Below, one piece after another: positions 58,411 through 64,000 of a stretch of 64,000 nucleotides of DNA (positions within the stretch are counted from its first letter, which is position 1; every line of letters starts with the position of its first letter). Both the position numbers and the translations under genes were made by a program. The notes beneath the pieces are model-generated. The model was not told the origin of the DNA. It was given only the letters and a program-made list of their open reading frames with translations, and searched no databases. The stretch comes from Candidatus Nanopelagicales bacterium (lineage in GTDB: Bacteria > Actinomycetota > Actinomycetes > Nanopelagicales > Nanopelagicaceae): NCBI GenBank assembly GCA_030834095.1, contig JAURGA010000001.1, forward strand, positions 40,018 through 104,017, in the 5' to 3' direction.

Positions 58411-59598
58411 GTGTCGGCCACCTTAAAGCCACTGGTAACAGAAGGTCCACCGCTTAGCGTTGATGAAGTTCGTCGCTATAGCCGCCATCTCATAATTCCT
58501 GATGTAGGAATGAGCGGGCAACGTCGTTTAATGAATGCAAAAGTTTTATGTGTCGGAGCCGGCGGTCTTGGATCTCCTGCCTTGATGTATCTAGCTGCAG
58601 CAGGCGTCGGAACTTTGGGCATTGTTGAATTCGACACGGTAGATGAATCGAATTTACAACGTCAGATAATTCACGGTCAATCAGATATTGGTAAGAGCAA
58701 AGCGCTAAGTGCTAAAGAAGCGATTGCCGAGATTAATCCATATGTAAATGTGGTCTTGCATGAAACCAGACTAGATGTCGATAACGTGATGGAGATTTTT
58801 GCGCAATACGATTTGATAGTTGATGGCACTGATAATTTTGCAACTAGATATCTAGTTAATGATGCTGCAGTTCTATTAAAGAAGCCTTATGTATGGGGAT
58901 CTATTTATAGATTTGATGGGCAAGCCAGTGTGTTCTGGGCTGAACATGGTCCTTGCTATCGCTGCTTATATCCAGAGCCACCACCACCAGGGATGGTGCC
59001 AAGTTGTGCCGAAGGTGGCGTTCTTGGAGTTCTCTGTGCATCTATTGGTTCAATCCAAACTACCGAAGCAATTAAATTAATTGCTGGTATCGGCGAACCA
59101 CTTATCGGGAACTTAGTTGTTTACGACGCACTTGAGATGGAATATCGCAAGGTAAAGATTCGCAAGGATCCGGCTTGCCCAATCTGCAGTGCAAAACCAA
59201 CACAAACGCAATTGCTTCCAGATTACGAATCTTTCTGCGGAATGCTCTCAGAAGGTGCGGCCGAAGCTGCGACTGGTTCGACCATTGCGGTTACTGAATT
59301 GAAAGCCAAGATGGATAGCGGTGAAAAGTTCATGCTTATTGATGTGCGCGAACCTGGTGAATTCGAGATTGTTCGAATTCCTGGCTCAGTCTTAATTCCT
59401 AAACAAGAATTCTTAAATGGTTCCGCTCTTGAGGGATTGCCTCAAGATGTTCCAATTATTCTGCACTGTAAATCCGGTGTTCGGTCTGCTGAATGTTTAG
59501 CAGTATTGAAGCAAGCTGGATTTGCTGATGCAACACATGTTGCTGGTGGAGTTGTTGCTTGGGTTAAGCAAATTGATCCAGCGCTCCCTATTTACTAA
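58411..59598 (+). CDS. moeZ: MoeZ-type adenylyltransferase/sulfurtransferase
   Basis: The 395-residue protein fuses a ThiF/MoeB E1-like domain (RYSRHLIIPDVGMSGQRRL; VGAGGLGSPALMYLAAAGVG; zinc CxxC pairs CYRC and CPIC) to a C-terminal rhodanese domain from about residue 290 with the active-site LHCKSGVRS. MoeZ adenylates and thiocarboxylates sulfur-carrier proteins such as CysO or MoaD. GTG start. It is 165 bases from the divergent TetR gene. Confidence 0.94.
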   Translation: MSATLKPLVTEGPPLSVDEVRRYSRHLIIPDVGMSGQRRLMNAKVLCVGAGGLGSPALMYLAAAGVGTLGIVEFDTVDESNLQRQIIHGQSDIGKSKALSAKEAIAEINPYVNVVLHETRLDVDNVMEIFAQYDLIVDGTDNFATRYLVNDAAVLLKKPYVWGSIYRFDGQASVFWAEHGPCYRCLYPEPPPPGMVPSCAEGGVLGVLCASIGSIQTTEAIKLIAGIGEPLIGNLVVYDALEMEYRKVKIRKDPACPICSAKPTQTQLLPDYESFCGMLSEGAAEAATGSTIAVTELKAKMDSGEKFMLIDVREPGEFEIVRIPGSVLIPKQEFLNGSALEGLPQDVPIILHCKSGVRSAECLAVLKQAGFADATHVAGGVVAWVKQIDPALPIY

Positions 59599-59613
59599 CG
59601 GTTAGGTTAATCA

Positions 59614-60483
59614 ATGTCTGATCGCTCGCTACTTCTTGTCCATGCGCATCCTGATGATGAGACTATCAACAATGGTGCGACCATGGCGAAATATGTAAGC
59701 GAAGGTGTTCGAGTAACTCTGGTTACCTGCACTAGAGGCGAAGAGGGCGAAGTCTTAATTCCAGAACTTGCCGAACTAGCAAGCTCGCTTAAAGATCAAT
59801 TGGGAACGCATCGTGAAACTGAATTAGCAGATGCGATGGCTGCCCTTGGTGTTGTTGATTTTAGATTTTTAGGAGCCCCTGATCGCAAGTGGCGAGATAG
59901 CGGAATGATGGGAACTGAACCTAATAATCGTAGTGATGTTTTTTGGCAGGCTGGTTTAGACGATGCTGCAAGTTATTTAGTGAAAATTATTCGCGAGGTT
60001 AAGCCACAAGTTCTGATTACTTATGATGAATTTGGTGGTTACGGTCATCCAGATCATATTCAAGCTCACCGAGTTGCAATGCGAGCAGCTGATTTAGCGG
60101 CCGATGCAAATTTCGGTGATGGCTCACCCTGGGAAATCTCTAAAATTTACTGGAACACAATGCCAAGGTCGGTCATTCAAGAGGGCATCGACAAGATGAA
60201 AGAGATAGGTTCTGATTTCTTTGGTGCTGAAAGCGCAGATGATCTGCCATTCGCAAAGCCTGATGAACTTGTTACAACTCTTATCGACGGCACTGAATAT
60301 ATTGATGCAAAGATGAAGGCTATGGCCGCGCACCCAACCCAGATTGAATTAGATGGCCCATTCTTTGCACTTTCAAATAACTTAGGTAATCAAGTTTGGG
60401 GCCACGAGTATTACACCCTGGTAAAAGGCGAGAAGAGCAAGAACTTAGATGCCAAGGGACGCGAGGCGGATTTCTTTGCTTAG
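59614..60483 (+). CDS. mshB: N-acetyl-GlcN-inositol deacetylase MshB (mycothiol)
   Basis: The 289-residue zinc deacetylase has LLVHAHPDDETINNGATMAKY, CTRGEEGEV, the REVKPQVLITYDEFGGYGHPDHIQAH zinc and general-base histidines, and the MshB/Mca-type tail. It deacetylates GlcNAc-inositol in mycothiol synthesis. It lies 15 bases after moeZ. Mca would be similar but is normally without the GYGHPDH pattern plus this neighbour; I favour MshB. Confidence 0.88.
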   Translation: MSDRSLLLVHAHPDDETINNGATMAKYVSEGVRVTLVTCTRGEEGEVLIPELAELASSLKDQLGTHRETELADAMAALGVVDFRFLGAPDRKWRDSGMMGTEPNNRSDVFWQAGLDDAASYLVKIIREVKPQVLITYDEFGGYGHPDHIQAHRVAMRAADLAADANFGDGSPWEISKIYWNTMPRSVIQEGIDKMKEIGSDFFGAESADDLPFAKPDELVTTLIDGTEYIDAKMKAMAAHPTQIELDGPFFALSNNLGNQVWGHEYYTLVKGEKSKNLDAKGREADFFA

Positions 60484-60790
60484 GGCGATTGGCGCTCTAT
60501 TTTTTGGCGCGATAATTGGATTTATTGGAACCGTTCTCCACAATGCTTTCCAACCAATTGGAATTTTACTTGCGTTACTGACAACCGCAATTGGTATTAA
60601 CTTTGCTGGTCAAATGTTTGGATCCCAAAGATACAAGTTGATTGCCGCTATTACCTGGCTTGCAGTGGTATTGCGCGCTGGAACCTACGGGGTAAGTAAT
60701 GAAATCTTAATTATTTCAAATCTCTACGGAAACATATTCTTACTAGGTGGTTTATTGTTTGCATTTATCGCTGTTATCAAACGACGCTAA
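60476..60790 (+). CDS. DUF6113-like small membrane protein
   Basis: The 104-residue protein has three or four membrane segments (LFFGAIIGFIGTVLH; ILLALLTTAIGINFAG; IAAITWLAVVLRAG; LLGGLLFAFIAVI). In other actinobacteria a DUF6113 membrane protein follows mshB, so I assign it on position. Function unknown. The TTG at 60476 is chosen (GAGGCGG just upstream); an ATG at 60449 would overlap mshB by 35 bases. Its stop overlaps the cysS stop. Confidence 0.65.
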   Translation: MLRAIGALFFGAIIGFIGTVLHNAFQPIGILLALLTTAIGINFAGQMFGSQRYKLIAAITWLAVVLRAGTYGVSNEILIISNLYGNIFLLGGLLFAFIAVIKRR

Positions 60791-62196
60791 ATCCAATCCC
60801 ACTCTTGCCCACTCGGTGAATCTTTAATTGAAATTCCAAGCTTCAACAATTGATCTCGCAACTTATCACTCGCTTCAAAATCTTTTGATTCGCGGGCACG
60901 CTTTCGCTCTTCAAGTAAACCTGATATTTCTTGTGTAGCTTCAGCCTTAACCTTTGGCGCTCTTGCAATTTCTAGACCATAAATCTCATCAACTCTTTTA
61001 AAGCATACAACTTTCGTGGCCCCAGAAATCAATTCATCCTTCTCAAGTCTTCGGAGTTGCTGAAGCGCCCTAGGAGTATCTAAATCTTGTTGAACGTCGC
61101 CCAAAGTTCCTTCGCAAAAATCACTTACAAATTTATTATCTATTTCACCCTGCTCTGACCACTGCACCATTTTTTTTCGCCAGCGATCTAGCGTTGCATC
61201 AGCAGCGCGAAGCGAATCCCAAGTTAAATCCATCTGACTGCGGTAGCGGTTCTCTAAGAAACATAACCTCAAAGCCAGGGGATCGAGCCCCTTTTCAATT
61301 ACGTCACTAAGCAGAACGACATTTCCTGCACTCTTCGACATTTTGCGGCCTTCAAATAACAAGTGCTCGCCATGCACCCAATTTTCAACTACTTCATAAC
61401 CAACCGCAGAATTCGATTGTGCTCGCTCGTTTTCATGATGCGGAAAGCGCAGATCAATTCCACCTAAATGTAGATCAACGTTTCCCTCTAAAAGTTCTAA
61501 AGACATTGCAGAACATTCAATATGCCAACCAGGAAATCCCGGTCCCCATGGTGAATCCCAGATCATTTCACTGCGATTTGCTGCAGCTTTCCAGAGCGCC
61601 CAATCAGCATGAAACAATTTTGCGCCCTCTTCTGCTGAGTCATGTCGGTGACCCGGCTTTAGCGAATCCAGTCTGTTGCCCGAAATTTCCCCATACGATT
61701 CAAAGGTTGATGCCGCGAAATAGACACAACCATCAGAGCCCACATAAGCATGATTTGATGAAATCAAATCGGCAATAAGTTTTAACATCAAATCAATAGT
61801 TTCACTCGCTCGCGGATAAGCCGCTGCAGGAATCACATTTAACTTTGCTAGGTCTGCATGAAAACTGGCTTCATATTTCCGGGCGATATCAAATGGATCT
61901 TTTGCTTCTAGCTTTGATTGTTCAAGCAGCTTATCGCCACCGACCTCGTTGCCAGCTATATCTTCAGCCATATGACCGACATCGGTTATGTTCTGAATTA
62001 ACCTTGAATCTATTCCAGAAAATGTCAGAGTTCGTTTTATTAAATCACCGAGTAAGAATGTGCGCAGATTTCCGACATGAGCATCGCGATAAACAGTCGG
62101 TCCACAGCAATAAATAGAGACCTCGAAACCATTCTTAGCGCAGACTTCCTTTACCGATCTGGCCTTGGTATCAAAGATAAATAGTCCAGTGTTCAT
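60787..62196 (-). CDS. cysS: Cysteinyl-tRNA synthetase
   Basis: The 469-residue class I enzyme has CCGPTVYRDAHVGNLRTF (HIGH-type motif with zinc Cys), the zinc-site HIECSAM and FPHHENERAQS, and GRKMSKSAGN. The C-terminal DALR-like and RKRARESKDFEASDKLRDQL region shows it is CysRS and not the shorter mycothiol ligase MshC. The start overlaps the stop of the small SH3-like gene (ATGA). Confidence 0.95.
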   Translation of the reverse strand: MNTGLFIFDTKARSVKEVCAKNGFEVSIYCCGPTVYRDAHVGNLRTFLLGDLIKRTLTFSGIDSRLIQNITDVGHMAEDIAGNEVGGDKLLEQSKLEAKDPFDIARKYEASFHADLAKLNVIPAAAYPRASETIDLMLKLIADLISSNHAYVGSDGCVYFAASTFESYGEISGNRLDSLKPGHRHDSAEEGAKLFHADWALWKAAANRSEMIWDSPWGPGFPGWHIECSAMSLELLEGNVDLHLGGIDLRFPHHENERAQSNSAVGYEVVENWVHGEHLLFEGRKMSKSAGNVVLLSDVIEKGLDPLALRLCFLENRYRSQMDLTWDSLRAADATLDRWRKKMVQWSEQGEIDNKFVSDFCEGTLGDVQQDLDTPRALQQLRRLEKDELISGATKVVCFKRVDEIYGLEIARAPKVKAEATQEISGLLEERKRARESKDFEASDKLRDQLLKLGISIKDSPSGQEWDWI

Positions 62197-62384
62197 TTTT
62201 CAGGAACCACTTTCCAGAGCGCAATCACATTGTGATCAAACCGAACAAGTGAGCCATCTTTTTTGCGGACCGTATCAATCTCTTCCAAGGTCCCAAGTAA
62301 ATCTCGGAAGCCACCACCCGGCTCGTGTAGCCGAATTGATACTCGCTTTCCAATCTCAGCTAGCGAAGGAGTGGGATTTCCCAT
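62193..62384 (-). CDS. Orphan SH3-like domain protein (lost GNAT partner?)
   Basis: The 63-residue protein IGKRVSIRLHEPGGGFRD, LLGTLEEID and KKDGSLVRFDHNVIALWKVVP resembles the small N-terminal domain that precedes the GNAT acetyltransferase encoded near ferredoxin in other actinobacteria (recalled, not searched). No GNAT part follows; the frame ends in ATGA overlap with cysS. GGAG precedes the ATG. It may be a degraded remnant or a retained stand-alone domain. Confidence 0.6.
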   Translation of the reverse strand: MGNPTPSLAEIGKRVSIRLHEPGGGFRDLLGTLEEIDTVRKKDGSLVRFDHNVIALWKVVPEK

Positions 62385-62486
62385 ATTGGATGCTCCTTCT
62401 TTCTGCGAATTACTGAAGTTCGAGACCTACGAATTTGCAGGTATTCGCTATCCTAGGCGCATTAGATTAGTTAGAAAGGTAGCAAA

Positions 62487-62807
62487 TTGACATACATAAT
62501 CGCAGAACCATGTGTAGACGTTAAGGATAAATCCTGTATTGAGGAATGTCCTGTTGATTGCATTTACGAGGGTGGCCGGATGCTTTATATCCAACCCGAT
62601 GAATGTGTTGATTGCGGTGCCTGCGAACCAGTATGTCCAGTTGAAGCTATCTATTACGAAGATGACATTCCTTCGGCATGGAAAGAGTTCGGAAAAGCCA
62701 ATAGCGAATTCTTCGTAGAAATTGGTTCACCTGGCGGCGCTGCCAAAGTTGGTGCATCTGCAACAGATCACGCAATGGTTAAAGCGCTACCTCCTAAAGC
62801 TGAGTAG
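62487..62807 (+). CDS. fdxA: Seven-iron ferredoxin FdxA/FdxC
   Basis: The 106-residue ferredoxin starts [24 protein letters not shown] (3Fe-4S/4Fe-4S cysteines) and has [16 protein letters not shown] (4Fe-4S). It is an electron carrier of the actinobacterial 7Fe type and lies before dapC, as fdxC does in M. tuberculosis (Rv1177-Rv1178). TTG start with AGAAAGG upstream. A TATCCT hexamer at 62449-62454 may be its -10. Confidence 0.92.
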   Translation: MTYIIAEPCVDVKDKSCIEECPVDCIYEGGRMLYIQPDECVDCGACEPVCPVEAIYYEDDIPSAWKEFGKANSEFFVEIGSPGGAAKVGASATDHAMVKALPPKAE

Positions 62808-62815
62808 TTAGAACT

Positions 62816-63883
62816 CTGAAACTTCCAGATTTTCCTTGGGATACGTTGGCGCCTTTTGGTGCACGCGCTCGGGAACATACTGGCGGAATAATTGATTTAT
62901 CTCAGGGGACGCCTGTTGATGCGACTCCAGAATTTATTCAACAAGAGTTAAAGAGCGCAGCGAATTCTCCTGGTTATCCGTTAACAATCGGAACACCCGA
63001 ACTTCGAAGCGCAATGCGTAATTGGGCAACCAACGTTCTTGGTGCCAGTGGCGAATTTGATGTATTGCCAACAATCGGTTCTAAAGAATTAGTTGCTTGG
63101 CTACCCACAATTCTTGAGGCAAAAACTGTTCTGTATCCCAGAATTGCTTATCCGACTTATCTAGTCGGTTCAATGATTCATCAATCCACAAATATTGCAG
63201 TTGATATAGATGCAAAAAGTTGGCCAAAGTCCGATCTGGCTTGGATAAATTCACCTTCAAATCCAACGGGCCGGGTGCATAGCGAATCAGAACTTGAAGC
63301 AGTTATCGGGTATGCACGAGAACATAACACGGTCATTGCGAGCGATGAATGTTACATAAATTTTCCGGCAACAGGTCCAAAGCCAATTTCAATTCTCAAG
63401 GTAGCGGCCGGTAGCAATAAAAATCTATTGGCTGTTCACTCAATGTCTAAACGCTCTAACTTAGCTGGATATCGTGCTGGGTTAATTGCTGGTGATCCTG
63501 ATTTGATTGCCGAAATTCGTGAAGTCAGAAAACATGCTGGAATGTTAACTCCGCTTCCAATTCAAAGAGCGATGACTGCGGCACTTGGAGATGAAGAACA
63601 TGTTGCGATTCAGGCTGCGCGATATGCCAATCGTCGCAAGGCGCTAAGTTCTGCACTAATTGCAGCTGGATTTCAGATTGATTTTTCAAACGCTGGCCTT
63701 TACATCTGGTGCACACGAAACGAAGATTGCTGGAATTCTGTTTCGTGGCTTGCTGACATCGGAATTCTTGCAACGCCCGGAGTCTTTTACGGTGAAGCAG
63801 GTGCTCAACATATTCGGATTGCAATGACTGCTACCGATGCTCAAATTGCAGATGCCGCAGCTCGAATAATGAAAAGCCTCTAA
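62816..63883 (+). CDS. dapC: Succinyldiaminopimelate aminotransferase DapC
   Basis: The 355-residue PLP enzyme transaminates in lysine/DAP synthesis, following DapD. It has LSQGTPVDATPEF, INSPSNPTGR, ASDECYI, the PLP lysine in HSMSKRSNLAGYRAG, and a C-terminal RIAMT. The conserved start LPDFPWDTLAPF is encoded upstream of the nearest ATG-type codon, so a CTG at 62816 (nine bases after fdxA) is the likely start; a TTG at 62846 would remove ten residues. Confidence 0.9.
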   Translation: MKLPDFPWDTLAPFGARAREHTGGIIDLSQGTPVDATPEFIQQELKSAANSPGYPLTIGTPELRSAMRNWATNVLGASGEFDVLPTIGSKELVAWLPTILEAKTVLYPRIAYPTYLVGSMIHQSTNIAVDIDAKSWPKSDLAWINSPSNPTGRVHSESELEAVIGYAREHNTVIASDECYINFPATGPKPISILKVAAGSNKNLLAVHSMSKRSNLAGYRAGLIAGDPDLIAEIREVRKHAGMLTPLPIQRAMTAALGDEEHVAIQAARYANRRKALSSALIAAGFQIDFSNAGLYIWCTRNEDCWNSVSWLADIGILATPGVFYGEAGAQHIRIAMTATDAQIADAAARIMKSL

Positions 63884-64000
63884 ATGGCTACTGAATTAGA
63901 GGCAGCATTTAACAGCGCAGAACAATTAATTTCAGATACTTCAAAGCTGGTCCGAGTTGTTCTCTCAGGCCGACGCCGAAACATGAGCGTTCCATTTGAA
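63884..64000 (+). CDS. Start of an unidentified protein (runs off the window)
   Basis: An ATG follows the dapC stop immediately. The 39 visible residues (ATELEAAFNSAEQLISD... LVRVVLSGRRRNMSVPFE) are too few for a firm call. The LVRxVxSGRRR pattern recalls a SAM-dependent methyltransferase encoded after dapC in Streptomyces, but I could not confirm this. Confidence 0.6.
   Translation, partial: MATELEAAFNSAEQLISDTSKLVRVVLSGRRRNMSVPFE

Noticed and set aside
60787-62196. The CysRS-like gene as MshC (mycothiol ligase), given mshB nearby
   Set aside because: The 469-residue length and the C-terminal anticodon-side domain (RKRARESKDFEASDKLR) match CysRS; MshC is shorter and lacks it.

Overview
This window looks like chromosome from a small-genome, AT-rich actinobacterium. 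Lineage markers visible in the sequence include a WhiB3/WhiD-type iron-sulfur protein, GroEL with a histidine-rich tail, the acyl-CoA carboxylase epsilon subunit, MshB (mycothiol synthesis), MoeZ, actinobacterial-type DapD and TatB, and small families restricted to Actinobacteria (DUF3017, DUF3107, DUF3117, DUF6350-like). Gene packing is extreme: most neighbours overlap by 1, 4 or 8 bases and no gap between genes exceeds about 175 bases. This is what is expected of planktonic freshwater actinobacteria (acI / Nanopelagicales). That placement is an inference; no rRNA is present to test it.

Layout. 0-2 kb: two secreted or unknown proteins. 2-6.5 kb: t6A tRNA-modification operon (tsaE, a tsaB-rimI fusion, tsaD), then groES-groEL behind a CIRCE-like operator. 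6.5-9.6 kb: ROK sugar kinase, secreted cytochrome b5-domain protein, WhiB3-like regulator, and a MerR/B12-binding (CarH/LitR-like) regulator. 9.7-13.5 kb: guanine nucleotide synthesis (a CBS-less IMP dehydrogenase, GuaB3, GMP synthase). 13.5-17.3 kb: secreted cyclophilin, LmbE-type deacetylase, PcrA helicase. 17.3-26 kb: succinyl-CoA synthetase, a PerM-like membrane protein, purN-purH-folD, malate and isocitrate dehydrogenases. 26-33.8 kb: MsiK-type sugar ABC ATPase with a structured leader matching the msiK RNA motif, a CorC/HlyC-type protein, trpS, a nucleoside-type binding protein, and a deoC-ALDH-truncated ALDH operon on the minus strand. 33.9-40.4 kb: acyl-CoA carboxylase (accD-accE-maf-accA) diverging from birA-purK-purE. 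40.4-47 kb: MFS transporter, CoA-binding protein, UDP-glucose dehydrogenase, glycosyltransferase, SpoIID-domain protein, DapD, LOG protein. 47-53.7 kb: a sigma-region-4-only mini protein, DUF3117, PepA, O-methyltransferase, HtrA, TatB, Mrp, and a soluble MgtE_N/CBS protein, an order resembling M. tuberculosis Rv1201c-Rv1232c but without sigE-rseA. 53.7-58.2 kb: divergent NRAMP-like transporter, EamA transporter, PHP phosphoesterase, MarC, DUF3107 and TetR. 58.4-64 kb: MoeZ, MshB, CysS, ferredoxin, DapC and a truncated gene.

How it fits together: the core is housekeeping, with purine synthesis spread over three loci (guaB-guaB3-guaA, purN-purH-folD, purK-purE), TCA steps, lysine/diaminopimelate synthesis (dapD, dapC), mycothiol and sulfur metabolism, and use of deoxyribose from nucleosides. 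No rRNA, tRNA, IS element, prophage or CRISPR array was found.

The strongest cross-cutting observation is regulatory. At least 17 genes carry a TANNNT hexamer placed exactly 6 or 7 bases before the start codon, with no Shine-Dalgarno sequence needed, so much of the window appears to be expressed from leaderless promoters. Other points worth a second look are the CBS-less IMPDH, the TsaB-RimI fusion, the MgtE_N/CBS plus altered NRAMP pair, the stand-alone sigma region 4 protein, the orphan SH3-like domain next to cysS, and a palindrome sitting over both halves of the divergent PIG-L/pcrA promoter region.
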